From assembly GCA_016719605.1 (NCBI GenBank), contig JADJYW010000008.1, forward strand, positions 62,001 through 126,000: a DNA stretch of 64,000 bases, given 5' to 3'. A program made the position numbers and the translations under genes. This stretch comes from Lewinellaceae bacterium. GTDB taxonomy: Bacteria > Bacteroidota > Bacteroidia > Chitinophagales > Saprospiraceae. Of the stretch, positions 35,584 to 45,716 are shown piece after piece. The notes beneath the pieces were generated by a model, which was given only the letters and a program-made list of their open reading frames with translations, was not told the DNA's origin and ran no database searches. Position 1 is the stretch's first letter; each line of letters opens with the position of its first letter.

Positions 35584-38436
35584 TCAATTAGTTGCGTACT
35601 TCGCTGGGTCTTTGCCGAATTCTTTCTGAAAAGCGCGCGAAAAATAGTTGGGGTCGTTGAAGCCGACCCGGTAAGCCACTTCCGATACGGTGTGGTTGGT
35701 GGTTTGCAGGAGCTCCAAAGCCCGGTTGAGGCGCAGTCTATTGATGTACTGCGTGGGGTTTTCGCCCGTCAACGCTTTCAGTTTGCGGAACACTTGCGTG
35801 TGCGATAAGTGGGTAGCCTGACACAGGTAGGCCATGTCTAATTCGGGATCGTCTAATTTTTCCAGCACTGCATTTTGGAGTTTTTGCAGGAAAAGGTCGT
35901 CCAGTGAAGGCGCCGATTGGTGGGCAATGGCAACAGATGCAGCAGGAGGAAGGGCTGCATATCGCGCCTGCAAGGTGGCCCGCAACTCCACTAATTTTTG
36001 CAGCCGCACGAACAGTTCTTCCTTGTGGAACGGTTTTTCTAAATAGGCATCTGCACCGGTGCGCAGGCCCACCAGTTTGTCGGCCTGAGTGGCTTTGGCG
36101 GTGAGCAGGATGATGGGTATGTGGCTCGTGCGCTCATCGTTTTTGAGGGTTTGGCACACCTCGTAGCCGTCTTTTTCGGGCATCATCACGTCGCTGATGA
36201 TGATGTCGGGTACCAACTCGAGGGCGCATTCGATACCTGCCTGCCCGTTGGGCGCCCATTCGATCTGGTAGTCGGTTTGCAGCAAGCTGCGCAGGTACGT
36301 CGTCACGTCGGCGTTGTCTTCGATGATCAGGAGCAAGGGGAGATTACCGGGGGGGGCTGGTTTCTGGTTGGAGGGTTGGAAGGTTGCTGGTTGCAGGATG
36401 GATGCCGGATTCGAGCCTGATGTGGTTTCTACAGGCGCACCTGCTTCCACGAATCGGCTTTTCAATGGAAAAAGCAGGGTGAAGGTGGTGCCTTTGTCCA
36501 CCGTACTCTCCACCGCAATGCTGCCGCCGAGCAGGGTGGTCAATTCTTTGATGTATGCCAGCCCGATGCCGGTGCCTTCGCCCCGGCGGGTGCTCGAATC
36601 ATCCACCTGGTAAAAACGGTCGAAGATGTGGGGCAGTTCGGCCGCGGGGATGCCCTTGCCGGTGTCCTGCACAACCAATTGCAGGTATTCCATCGTTTTT
36701 CCTCCTGCTGCGGGATCGGGTACAGGTTTGGCATGTAAAATGACTTTCCTGCCGCGAGGGGTAAATTTGAGTGCGTTGGACAGCAGGTTGACGACGATGG
36801 CCTGCATTTTTTCTGCATCATAATCCATTTCCAGGTCGGGTACCTCGGGATAAAAAGCCAAGCGCAGGTCCTGCTCCTGCGCCATAGAGTAAAACGATTC
36901 GATCAGGTAATGCAAGTAGGCCACGATGTCGCTGCGCTGCCATTGCACCCGGAGCAGTCCACTGTCTAATTTGGCGAGATCAAGGATTTGGTTGATGAGC
37001 CACAGTAAGTTTTGGCCGTTGCGTTGGATGAGTTCGAGGCTCGTGGTCGTGTCGGCGCGGCTTAGGGGCACGCCGGCATTGTTTTTTAACCGATCGGTTA
37101 TGCCGAGGATAACCGTCAGCGGGGTGCGGAATTCGTGAGAAATGTTGGTGAAAAAGCGCGACTTGACGGCATCGAGGTTTCGCAAGGCCTCTGCCTGCAG
37201 GTGGTTTTTTTCGTTAGCCGACTTCAATTTAAAATAGTAGAAAAGTAGCATCCCTGAAAAAAGCAGGCTTATCAAAATACCTCCCCAAAGCCATCTCCTT
37301 CGCTCGGCAGCAGCATTAATTTCCCGCTTTTGTGCTTCGATTTCTGCATTCTTTTGCGCGACCTGGTACTTTCTATCCACCTCCCTCAAATGTCGCTTGT
37401 TCTCTTCCTGAAGGTTATCTTTAGATAAGGCGTATGCTTTGTCCAGGTTCAGAAAAGCCGAATCCAGCAGGCCCATTTTTCGAAAAATCTCTCCTCTGGT
37501 TTGATAGGATATTGAAAGACTGGACGATAGAGCATTATATCTTGCCATATTCTTATTGCTCAAAACAGTCAGGGTAGAGTCGTTGTGGGCGAGCGCGGCG
37601 GCAAATTCGTTGTCTTCAAGGCAGATTCTGGACAAGGATATATGAACTGCCGCAAGGGTCGAAAAGGCTTCTATTTTTCGGTAGCTATATGCCGCTGCTT
37701 TCAAATACTGAACCGCTTTTAGCCTGTTATTTTGTGATTTGGAAATCAGGCCCAAAATCAGGTTGGCTTCTGCCTCCTCGAAAGTTTGCCCCCATTTTTG
37801 AGCATGAACCAAGGCTTTTTGAGCGTAAAAAACAGCGGAGTCCGGTTCGCCGAATACTCGGAAATGCGAAGCAAGGCGCACGGCAAGCGGTGCATAGATG
37901 GTGTCCAGGCCGTGTTTTTGGATAGTCGTTTGCGCCATTCGGAGGTGCGAGAGGCTCGCTTGCCGGTCACCGAGATATTCTTCGATGAGGCCAATGGCCC
38001 GGCAGGTTTCCGCAAAAATTTTCCATTGCCCTTGTCGCCGGCTTTTTGTTTTGAGCTCGAGCAAAAGCGAAAGCGATGTTTGGTTGGAGTCGTTGTGGAT
38101 AAGCGCCTCGCTGTGTACCAATTGCACTTGCAGGCCAAAGGGGGAGTCCAGTGCTTTTTTGGTGCGCAGGCGGTCAAGCAGCCGGGTCGTTACGATGAGT
38201 GCGCTGTCATTTTTCGAACCGGCGAAGTGGGCAGCGCGGACATATTCGCGTTGCCATTCGACAGCTTCAGCGGAAAGCCCCTGCCCCTGCACACGCCCTG
38301 CGGCCATGAAACAACAAAGCAAAAAAATACGGTTCACGAACAAAGAGAGATATTGGCTTTTTATATCCGTAGCCGAGCTGGTTTGCACAAGGACAGACGA
38401 AAACAAGTTATGTGGCATGTCGGGAATATTTTTCAC
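35584..38436 (-). CDS. Hybrid two-component system regulator (TPR sensor, histidine kinase, receiver, AraC output)
   Basis: This 950-residue one-protein phosphorelay has an N-terminal signal/anchor (~28-52). A helical TPR-like sensor spans ~60-345, a coiled coil ~343-380, and a transmembrane helix ~381-401 (LWGGILISLLFSGMLLFYYF). The HisKA domain has FFTNISHEFRTPLT with phospho-acceptor His434. The ATPase domain has an N box (IVVNLLSNALKF) and G boxes (DTGKGIP, GTGIGLAYI). The receiver domain has Asp749 in IIISDVMMPEKDG and Lys801. An AraC-type double helix-turn-helix (~860-948) ends it. All key residues are present. In Bacteroidota such proteins sense periplasmic signals and activate nearby genes. 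It lies between giants C and F on the same strand, which suggests control of this island. The 680-700 linker (LQPATFQPSNQKPAPPG) is encoded by a short dispersed repeat. Confidence 0.93.
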   Translation of the reverse strand: MKNIPDMPHNLFSSVLVQTSSATDIKSQYLSLFVNRIFLLCCFMAAGRVQGQGLSAEAVEWQREYVRAAHFAGSKNDSALIVTTRLLDRLRTKKALDSPFGLQVQLVHSEALIHNDSNQTSLSLLLELKTKSRRQGQWKIFAETCRAIGLIEEYLGDRQASLSHLRMAQTTIQKHGLDTIYAPLAVRLASHFRVFGEPDSAVFYAQKALVHAQKWGQTFEEAEANLILGLISKSQNNRLKAVQYLKAAAYSYRKIEAFSTLAAVHISLSRICLEDNEFAAALAHNDSTLTVLSNKNMARYNALSSSLSISYQTRGEIFRKMGLLDSAFLNLDKAYALSKDNLQEENKRHLREVDRKYQVAQKNAEIEAQKREINAAAERRRWLWGGILISLLFSGMLLFYYFKLKSANEKNHLQAEALRNLDAVKSRFFTNISHEFRTPLTVILGITDRLKNNAGVPLSRADTTTSLELIQRNGQNLLWLINQILDLAKLDSGLLRVQWQRSDIVAYLHYLIESFYSMAQEQDLRLAFYPEVPDLEMDYDAEKMQAIVVNLLSNALKFTPRGRKVILHAKPVPDPAAGGKTMEYLQLVVQDTGKGIPAAELPHIFDRFYQVDDSSTRRGEGTGIGLAYIKELTTLLGGSIAVESTVDKGTTFTLLFPLKSRFVEAGAPVETTSGSNPASILQPATFQPSNQKPAPPGNLPLLLIIEDNADVTTYLRSLLQTDYQIEWAPNGQAGIECALELVPDIIISDVMMPEKDGYEVCQTLKNDERTSHIPIILLTAKATQADKLVGLRTGADAYLEKPFHKEELFVRLQKLVELRATLQARYAALPPAASVAIAHQSAPSLDDLFLQKLQNAVLEKLDDPELDMAYLCQATHLSHTQVFRKLKALTGENPTQYINRLRLNRALELLQTTNHTVSEVAYRVGFNDPNYFSRAFQKEFGKDPAKYATN
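36361..36397. repeat. Dispersed short repeat inside the hybrid sensor gene
   Basis: Read on the coding strand, this segment contains CAACCTTCCAACCCTCCAAC and flanking AACCAG units. It closely matches the repeat at 61147-61198 that ends the broken DinB gene. Here it stays in frame and encodes the flexible linker between kinase and receiver. Confidence 0.6.
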
Positions 38437-38478
38437 ACGCGCAGACTTGGCAATTTATGGAGGCCGGACAAAAATAAA

Positions 38479-38515
38479 GAAAAAAGTGCGGGGGCGACTA
38501 CCGTCACCCCCGCAC
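38479..38515 (-). terminator. Rho-independent terminator of giant C
   Basis: On the minus strand the stem GTGCGGGGG/CCCCCGCAC is followed by a T-rich tract (complement of AGAAAAAA). It starts 45 bp after giant C's stop. It and its flank (ACCATCG, AAAATCGAATCAA) nearly duplicate the LytTR terminator at 4091-4128. Confidence 0.8.
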
Positions 38516-38559
38516 CATCGGAAAAATCGAATCAATCGAAAAATCGAATCAATCCAGCA

Positions 38560-41500
38560 TTACGGTAACCGCTGCAAAACCACCTTCTTGCTCACGCTGC
38601 CCATATCGGTTTGCAACCGCACCAGATACACGCCGGAACTCAGCCATTCGCCCGCATCGGAGCGGCCATTCCAGGTCGCTACATTCGGGCCGGCAACGGC
38701 CGAAACCGGGCGGCGCACCACCTCGCGGCCTTGCGCATCGCTGATTGTGAGCGTCACTTCCGCTGCCTTCGGCAAATTAAACCGAAGCGTCGTTTCACTG
38801 CTGAACGGGTTGGGTTGCACATCGAAGCCCACCGTGGTACCGAAATCCTCGGCGGCACTTGTCGTTTGCAACTCGAACGGCACCGGACTTTCGATACCGC
38901 CCTGGTGCTGGTTGGGCGCGAAGAACATGGTTTCCGTCAGGTCGTGTACCGTTTCGGCAGCGTCGTCGTACAATTTGAAGCGTAGCAACTCGCCGGGCGT
39001 GTTGGCATACATCGTCAGGAAGAACAGGTGCGCATCCAGCGGTTCGATGTAAATCGCCTGCGCCGTGCCGCGCACTTCGTTGCCGACAAAGGCGCCGAGT
39101 TCCATATTGCTCGTGGTGGCGTTGGCGCCGTCGGCGCGCAGCATACCGATGAGCGTGCTGCTGTGCTCAAACTGGGTCGGATCAACCGCCCAATGCGCGA
39201 CCGGCGGTTCCGTTTCACCGCGTTCCAACACCGAATTTTCGGTAAATGGCGTGGACGGTAGTGGATAGGTCAGCGTACCGGCCTGGGCCAGTCTGATTTG
39301 GTAGCCGTTGGGCGGCGACATATACTTCAAACTGCCGATCCAGCCAAAAGCCGGGTTCAGGTACTGCGCAAAAGCATACTGGCTCTTGGCTACGTCACCG
39401 TATTGGGCCGGCAAAGAAGCCAACGCTTCGTTGATCGGCAACGAGTAGTTGGGAATGTACCCGATCCAGTTCCAGCCGGCCACTACCGGGATATTCGTCG
39501 TTAGTGGATCAATTGGCGTGCCTTGCATCCGCAGGGTATCCGGCAGATCCGTCCGGTGGATATACATGGTCGTGTTGCTCAGGTTGGTCAATGGGCCAAC
39601 CCAGGCGCTACCGCTGTACATCGAGAACGGCCCCTGGCTGCGGATCAGGTTGCCGTCGGGGTGTTTCAGCGACGCCAGCGCCGAGTCCAGCGTGCTGTTC
39701 GGGAAAGCCAGGTTGAACGACAGCCAGTTCCAGCCGTAGTTGAACGGTATCGCGCGCAGCAACAGCCCGGAGGTATGCACCACTTGCGGATTGTCGGTGA
39801 TGCCGATCACATTGTCGGGCTGGAAAGTGAATGCTTCCACCACGGAACCGTAGCGTTGGCAGGCAGAGGCATCCCAAATCTCGATGCGCAAGGGTTTGAG
39901 CATATCGCTCGGATTGCCATACACATTCAGGTAAACCAGATAGGCGCCTAATTGTGGGATATACCGAACATTGGAGTAGCCGCGCAACTCATCGTCAATG
40001 TATGCCGCTGCGATGTCTTCCACATCCGTCGAGAAGGCGCCCTCTATGTTGAGTTTGAGTACCATACTCATGGAGTTCTCATACAACCCGGGGTTGAAGG
40101 CCCCATAAGGCGGCCGACATACCACGCGCACCCCCAACGGCAACGGTTCGTCGCCGCCCATAAAAAATGGGTTTTGCCCCGTTTCGGTGTGCAGCACAAT
40201 CGTATCCGACCAGTTTCCGAAAGACAAATCAGGGTCTACGGTGAAGCTGACCGGACGGATTTCGTTGGGCGCCAGCGTGCCTTGATTGGGAACGACGTGT
40301 ACCCAGTCCGGCGCACCCTGAATGGTGAACGGAACCGGATAGCCGCCGCGGTTGTGGATATTGGCGGTAGCGGTTTTTGCCTCGTCATCGAATTTGGTGA
40401 TACCGAGGCTGTCGGTCAGCCACGCCAGTTCGTTGCGGTCCACAAAGAATTCCCAAACACCGTTGTTGAATTTGGTGCCATTGAACGAGTTGCCCACCAG
40501 GTCTTCGATGCCACTTAGTTCGGCACGCAGGATACGGTTTTCCAAAAACTTGTTGGCAACGCTCGGGCTTGGGTCTATGACGATTTTGTTCTCGAAACAG
40601 GTCATGCTGATGTCCAGCAACGTGTTGGTCACCGTATTGTAGAGTTCTACTTTGCCAACAGGCGGGACAAGTTTATCGCAATTGACATGCTGGTTGAACG
40701 TAAACGAAATCTCATCCCCGACATGGTACACCCCATCCGACGGCTGCGGAATACCTACGATGCTGGGTGGCTCGCGGTCTATCCGGCCGTTGATAATTTC
40801 GGAAAAGCCGGGTTTGTCGCTGGCGTCTCCGGTACATACCGCCCAGGCATGCACCTCGTAGGGGCCGTCGCCCAAGCCATCCGTCTCCCAGAAATACTGG
40901 GTAAATGATGGGCCGAGTACATTGGCCTGCTGCGTCGGCGTCAGGGTGGAAAAGCCCGACCAGTTCGGGTTATAACGTTCATGCGGAAGACCACCCGGGC
41001 CGGTGATGTTGATCCAGGCCCCATCGCCGTCGGTGCGGCGGTACTGTACGCGTACCAATTGAAAATCGGTGGAATTCAGATCGTAGCCTGATACCGTGAT
41101 GCGCCGGATGGTTCCGGGCTGTATGGAATCATTGGTGAGCACGACCCAGTTCTGCTCCGGCGTAGTGACCGCTACTTCGCTGCACGGGCGGATGAAGTCT
41201 GCCCCGATATAGATACCGGAAAAAAACTTCGGATCGCCGGCGAGCGGGAGTGAAAGTGCGAAATTTCGATCCATCTCGCATTCGGAAACCAACGCCACCA
41301 ACAGGCTGTCGTACTCGTACGCCACCGGCCCCTGATCCACGGTGAGGGTGATGGGGGTAGAGGTATTGTACGGTACAATGTACTTGATGGTGTTGTTGTT
41401 GAGCTGTTGTCCGTTCAATTTGATGACGGCGCCGTCCGGGTTGCTGGAAGCGACTGCAGTAAACCCGTACGTCCAGTCTTCGTTGGTAGCGCTCAGGTTG

Positions 41501-42405
41501 CCGAGGTTAAAGTTGAACACTGCCGGTTCGTTGGACGGGATGTTGATCGCTTTAAACGGTGATCCTAACGCCAGTTGCAGGTTTGGCGCTTCGCGGTTGG
41601 CCGTACCGGGTTCCCAGGGGCAGGAAGACTGTCCTGCTTTGATCTTGAACACGGGAGTTTTGTATATGGAGTCCTTCGACACATCTACCGTGAACATATC
41701 GCCCGGATCGTTGTCCTTGAGCGAATAGCCGATCGTAACGCCTCTTTCGTTGGAGCTGCCGCCGGCGTCCACGGTATTGCTAGTTTTGGTGATCAGGCTA
41801 ACCTTACCTTCTAAACCTACTTTTTTTATTTCAAAACCATAACCCGTTCCGATCTTGAACTCACTGTTGACGTAGTTCTCGATGTTATTGCCGCCCGAGG
41901 TATCGCTGGTTTCAGCATACTCGTAGGTTACTCCGGAATCGAAGGAAACATTGCGGACAAATTTGGCGCTGTCTTTCAGGATATTGTTGCGGAGCAGGAT
42001 AGAGTCCCACCGAACAATAGATTCCAGACAACGCACAACAGTGGCCGAGTCTGTGCCTGGATCGGCTGCCACTTTTGCCAGGTAGTTTTTCATGTAATTC
42101 TGAATTTGAAATTCCGAATACATGAATGTTGTGGCAAAAGTACCCGGGTCCACACTCACGATCTGTTTGACCGTAGGCGTACAGGTGTCAAATGTGACTT
42201 CATCGGCAAACCCGAAGATCAGGTTGATGGCTTCGCCTACAAACACGTCGCCACCGCGGGCACCGCCTACAATCAGGTCCTCTTCGCTGGTGGAAATTTT
42301 GTTGCTGAAACTCGTACAGGTTTGAAACGTGCTATCCGAAACCCTTTTGTAGGTGAGCTGCGATTCGATTTCAAATTTGACCTTCGGCTCAATTTCCTCA
42401 ATCAC
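38560..42405 (-). CDS. Giant LamG-domain T9SS surface protein C, C-terminal part
   Basis: The frame opens at a GTG within GGGGTGATTGAGG, but its first residues (IEEIEPKVKFEIESQLTYKR) match the interior of giants B and D, so this is not a true start. One G is probably missing from a G run near 42408; restoring it joins this frame to the one upstream. It contains the middle variant shared with B (DLIVGGARGGDVFVGEAINL), then CPWEPGTANREAPN, the VGDEISFTFNQHVNC Ig-like segment, PDWVHVVPNQGTLAP, WNWLSFNLAFP and WNWIGYIPNYSLP motifs, and a T9SS type A sorting domain (VQPNPFSSETTLRFNLP ... GVYLVRLQT). Joined, giant C is about 2,370 residues. Confidence 0.88.
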   Translation of the reverse strand: MIEEIEPKVKFEIESQLTYKRVSDSTFQTCTSFSNKISTSEEDLIVGGARGGDVFVGEAINLIFGFADEVTFDTCTPTVKQIVSVDPGTFATTFMYSEFQIQNYMKNYLAKVAADPGTDSATVVRCLESIVRWDSILLRNNILKDSAKFVRNVSFDSGVTYEYAETSDTSGGNNIENYVNSEFKIGTGYGFEIKKVGLEGKVSLITKTSNTVDAGGSSNERGVTIGYSLKDNDPGDMFTVDVSKDSIYKTPVFKIKAGQSSCPWEPGTANREAPNLQLALGSPFKAINIPSNEPAVFNFNLGNLSATNEDWTYGFTAVASSNPDGAVIKLNGQQLNNNTIKYIVPYNTSTPITLTVDQGPVAYEYDSLLVALVSECEMDRNFALSLPLAGDPKFFSGIYIGADFIRPCSEVAVTTPEQNWVVLTNDSIQPGTIRRITVSGYDLNSTDFQLVRVQYRRTDGDGAWINITGPGGLPHERYNPNWSGFSTLTPTQQANVLGPSFTQYFWETDGLGDGPYEVHAWAVCTGDASDKPGFSEIINGRIDREPPSIVGIPQPSDGVYHVGDEISFTFNQHVNCDKLVPPVGKVELYNTVTNTLLDISMTCFENKIVIDPSPSVANKFLENRILRAELSGIEDLVGNSFNGTKFNNGVWEFFVDRNELAWLTDSLGITKFDDEAKTATANIHNRGGYPVPFTIQGAPDWVHVVPNQGTLAPNEIRPVSFTVDPDLSFGNWSDTIVLHTETGQNPFFMGGDEPLPLGVRVVCRPPYGAFNPGLYENSMSMVLKLNIEGAFSTDVEDIAAAYIDDELRGYSNVRYIPQLGAYLVYLNVYGNPSDMLKPLRIEIWDASACQRYGSVVEAFTFQPDNVIGITDNPQVVHTSGLLLRAIPFNYGWNWLSFNLAFPNSTLDSALASLKHPDGNLIRSQGPFSMYSGSAWVGPLTNLSNTTMYIHRTDLPDTLRMQGTPIDPLTTNIPVVAGWNWIGYIPNYSLPINEALASLPAQYGDVAKSQYAFAQYLNPAFGWIGSLKYMSPPNGYQIRLAQAGTLTYPLPSTPFTENSVLERGETEPPVAHWAVDPTQFEHSSTLIGMLRADGANATTSNMELGAFVGNEVRGTAQAIYIEPLDAHLFFLTMYANTPGELLRFKLYDDAAETVHDLTETMFFAPNQHQGGIESPVPFELQTTSAAEDFGTTVGFDVQPNPFSSETTLRFNLPKAAEVTLTISDAQGREVVRRPVSAVAGPNVATWNGRSDAGEWLSSGVYLVRLQTDMGSVSKKVVLQRLP

Positions 42406-45400
42406 CCCAATGCCAAGGGGGCCAGAACAAGCGTAATTTTCGGGCCTGTTTTTACGTCTAATGTAAGTCCCCGGCCTATCTCAAATTCGCCCTTGATGGT
42501 GGTTGTTTTACAAATTTTTTCGTTTTTTTCCAGATAAGACGAACTGCCGTCGCCGGGCGGGTCGCGCAGGATAATGGTCGGAATCTCCGGCATCATCGTG
42601 GTGAAGGTGTTTTCCTTTTTCCGGATACCCGTGATCACGGCCTGTTTTAACAAAGAACCTGTTCTCCCGGCTACCGAAGTGCCCAGTATTTGCAGTGTTT
42701 TTATGAATGGCGGTGAAGGGTTCGGCTCGCCCACCTGGAATTTATATTTCAGTGTAGTACCCGACATGGTCGTGTCGAATACCTCGTCGGAAAAACCATT
42801 GATAAAGCGGAAGTTGGCTGTATCCAACGGACAGATACCTTCGTCCAGCACGACGTTCATATTGTCCACAATGGGTACATACCGCTCAACCAAGGAAACG
42901 GTCAGTGTAACATTCTCGCCCTGATCCAGCACAATAAGCGGCGGACTACAGCCGGGGATGGTATCCAGGCCGCTGTTAATGGTGACTTCCGGTGGTGCGA
43001 AATAGATAAAGTTTATGATCGTATCGGTGATTTTCGTCAAGTCCACCGTGGCCCCACCCAACACCTGGAAGAACGATTTGACATCCGGATCGGAGTGCTC
43101 CACCACGGCTACGGTCAGGCTTTCCAAAGGCGGCAACTCATCAAATTCGTATTCACCTTCCTGATTGTCTATGATAATTATCCGTTCGAGACAGCCGTCC
43201 ACCGAACGCACTTTGACGACGCACACGGTGCCCGTGCCCGTGCCCGGCGGCGCCTCAATGACGGATTTTTTACATTCTCCGCCGGCTACGACGCCTTTGA
43301 CTTTGCGGGTCGTGATATCATTAAAGAGGATACCGGCGATGGGGCTGACCACATTGGTCACCTCCCAAAAGGCGGGCACGAAAAAGTGGTCTTCAAACAC
43401 CGGAGTGAGTTGTGCCGTAGTTCCCGGGTCGAAATCAATGATAAACTTGCCCGTAGAATCCGTAAAAATACGCGGAGAGAAGGAGGCACCGTTGACCAAA
43501 ATTTCCACATTCTGGGCAAAGCAATCGGTGTTTTTGTACCGCACATAGCCGGATACCGGCACGGTACTGCGGTCGGTGAAATCCACCTGGTCCACCGATG
43601 TCACGCTCGGGTTGAGTGTCACCTGCCGGGTCACCGGCGTGAATTCATGGGGCGATGTTTTTTGCCGGGCCGCAAAAGGCGACCACTCGGCGCCGTAGTT
43701 GGTGCCGAATGGCAGCAAAACAGAGCCGCTGTTATTCAGGCGGTTACCGTTGCCCTCGTCCAGCGAGAAATAGACGCGCAGGCCTTTTTCCGATATCTCG
43801 CGTCCGTTCTGGAAGTGATCGAGAATGGTAGCGGTGCTCAGGGTGGTGTCGTACAAGGCCACCTCGTCTATCAGGCCGCCGTAATAGTCGGTCCGGCCCA
43901 TGCCGCTGGTGCGCGCACCGAGCAGCCAGTTGCCGGTCGAATCAGACCAGTTGCCGGTAATGCCGGCAAAGGTGTGGTTACCAAGGGACACACCGTTTTT
44001 GTAGGCGGTCACCAGCAGTTCGTTGTCGGTAGTCGTGGTGTCCAGCGTAAAGGCCCAATGCTGGTAACCTACTCCCAATGTGCCGAAGTTGTGTTCCTGA
44101 CCATTCAGGTAAAACCAGATGTTGTTGTCCAGACCACTTTGTTTGATCAACAACCGGAAGTCGTTGGCAGGCCAGGTTTTGGAAATCAGGCACTGATCGC
44201 CATCCGGGCCTGCGCTGTTTACCCACAGTTCGAGCGTAGCTTTGGGTGTTACGGAGAAATCGGGAAGCGTCGCGTAGTCCTGCGAATCGCGCACAAACTT
44301 GAGCGTCCGGTACATATAAAAGTCCTTCATCGGGTCGGCCAAAAAGGTGGTGCCCGTGCCGTAACTCGCCGATTCGATCCGGTAAAAACCCTGTTGATTG
44401 GTTTTGCCCATCGTGCGCACATACGGGCGGTCGGCATCGAAAGCCGCACCGCAGAAGTAGAGTTTGTTCCGGCGAACCACATCGAAGGAACCCGTACCGA
44501 GCTCTTCGTCCATTTTCCAGTAAAACTGCAAACCGGCTGTGAGGGAAGAAGCCGTACCCATCTTGACTTCTCCAAGATCAAGTTCGTCGAGGCGGCGGTG
44601 ATAAACGCGCACTTCGTCCAGCCGGCCCTGCCAGGTTCCGGCGGCCTCTGTGCGTGCGCCGAGGCGCAGTTCCTCGGCCGAAGGTACCGGCGGCAGATCG
44701 GCTATTTCGACTAATGCGCCGTCCACATAAATCCGGCCCTTGCCGTCGGTGTCCATCGTGATCGCGACGTGGTGCCAGTCATTTTTGGTGCTGTCGGGGA
44801 ATTGGGCAGTCAGCAGGGCCGCGCTCGCATCGGTTTGCGCTACGACGATACCTTCGTGGCCGCCGCCGCTGGCTATTGGCCGCACGATCAGCGGGAACGG
44901 GTGCAAACTCACGATCCCGGCATTGGCCGTAGCGCTGGTAGTTTTTACCCAAAAAGCCAGCGTCCATTCGCCGTTGGCGGCTGGGAGGAAACTGCCGGCG
45001 GTGCTGGTGTCGGCTAAGGCAAAAGCCCCGTCCGTGATACCAAACTTGGCTGAAAAACCCTGCAAGGGGGTGAGGGTAACCAAGGCATCGGGTACCGGGC
45101 GTCCGCTGGGCGTTTGGATCCAGCCAGTGACTACGCCATTAGGCACTTGAAAACCGATGGCTTTGCCGGGCAAACCTTCGCCAAAGTTGTTGACGGCGCG
45201 TACCTCGTATTTGTAAGCCCGCCCGGCGATGACGTTGAAGTCGTTGTAGTTGCGGGTTTTATCATCCACCAGCGCCAGAAATACATCGTCGCGGTAGATT
45301 TTATAGCCTTCGCTGGCCAAGGCACCGAGCGGGTTGATGTCCCAGGACAACTGGATGCGGTCCAGCAGTTCGCCTTGCGTAGCCGTCACAAACGGCGCAA

Positions 45401-45668
45401 GCGGCGGCACCAAAAAACGCGACCAAAAGCCTATGACGGAATTATTGGCCGGCGAGGTAGCAATGCCAACCGCAGCTTGCCCAAGCGAGTAGCTGGAGCG
45501 GCGATTGGCGGAATAAGCATCGGTGGCATTACCGAAATTGAAAAAAACTTCGCCGGAGGTGATCTGTTCCACAACCGGAGCGCATGCAGCATCCTGTTGT
45601 GCCCAGACCGGAGCGGCTATGATACTGCACCAAAGCAGTATGGCATAAGTAAATAGTCGTATGTACAT
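42402..45668 (-). CDS. Giant LamG-domain T9SS surface protein C, N-terminal part
   Basis: It starts MYIRLFTYAILLWCSIIAAP, a signal peptide cleaved near VWAQQ. A YSLGQAAVG/GFWSRFL segment and Fn3-like region follow, then LamG jellyrolls at ~200-365 and ~445-615. A regulatory-like part comes next (VSGYVRYKNTDCFAQNVEIL, ECKKSVIEAPPGTGTG). It ends at VLAPLALG where a one-base loss creates a TGA; giant B continues smoothly at the same place. It lies 48 bp after the tail-fibre-like gene. Role inferred as for D: T9SS-exported surface protein, possibly binding glycans through LamG. Confidence 0.9.
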   Translation of the reverse strand: MYIRLFTYAILLWCSIIAAPVWAQQDAACAPVVEQITSGEVFFNFGNATDAYSANRRSSYSLGQAAVGIATSPANNSVIGFWSRFLVPPLAPFVTATQGELLDRIQLSWDINPLGALASEGYKIYRDDVFLALVDDKTRNYNDFNVIAGRAYKYEVRAVNNFGEGLPGKAIGFQVPNGVVTGWIQTPSGRPVPDALVTLTPLQGFSAKFGITDGAFALADTSTAGSFLPAANGEWTLAFWVKTTSATANAGIVSLHPFPLIVRPIASGGGHEGIVVAQTDASAALLTAQFPDSTKNDWHHVAITMDTDGKGRIYVDGALVEIADLPPVPSAEELRLGARTEAAGTWQGRLDEVRVYHRRLDELDLGEVKMGTASSLTAGLQFYWKMDEELGTGSFDVVRRNKLYFCGAAFDADRPYVRTMGKTNQQGFYRIESASYGTGTTFLADPMKDFYMYRTLKFVRDSQDYATLPDFSVTPKATLELWVNSAGPDGDQCLISKTWPANDFRLLIKQSGLDNNIWFYLNGQEHNFGTLGVGYQHWAFTLDTTTTDNELLVTAYKNGVSLGNHTFAGITGNWSDSTGNWLLGARTSGMGRTDYYGGLIDEVALYDTTLSTATILDHFQNGREISEKGLRVYFSLDEGNGNRLNNSGSVLLPFGTNYGAEWSPFAARQKTSPHEFTPVTRQVTLNPSVTSVDQVDFTDRSTVPVSGYVRYKNTDCFAQNVEILVNGASFSPRIFTDSTGKFIIDFDPGTTAQLTPVFEDHFFVPAFWEVTNVVSPIAGILFNDITTRKVKGVVAGGECKKSVIEAPPGTGTGTVCVVKVRSVDGCLERIIIIDNQEGEYEFDELPPLESLTVAVVEHSDPDVKSFFQVLGGATVDLTKITDTIINFIYFAPPEVTINSGLDTIPGCSPPLIVLDQGENVTLTVSLVERYVPIVDNMNVVLDEGICPLDTANFRFINGFSDEVFDTTMSGTTLKYKFQVGEPNPSPPFIKTLQILGTSVAGRTGSLLKQAVITGIRKKENTFTTMMPEIPTIILRDPPGDGSSSYLEKNEKICKTTTIKGEFEIGRGLTLDVKTGPKITLVLAPLALG

Positions 45669-45716
45669 ACCTGATCAATGTTTTAACTTGTGAAAAAAAA
45701 AGAAACTTTCACTCCG

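Noticed and set aside
42402..42405. A TGA/GTG overlap in giant C as translational coupling between two genes
   Set aside because: Giants B and D run through this point without a break, and one extra G restores continuity, so a lost base is the simpler reading.
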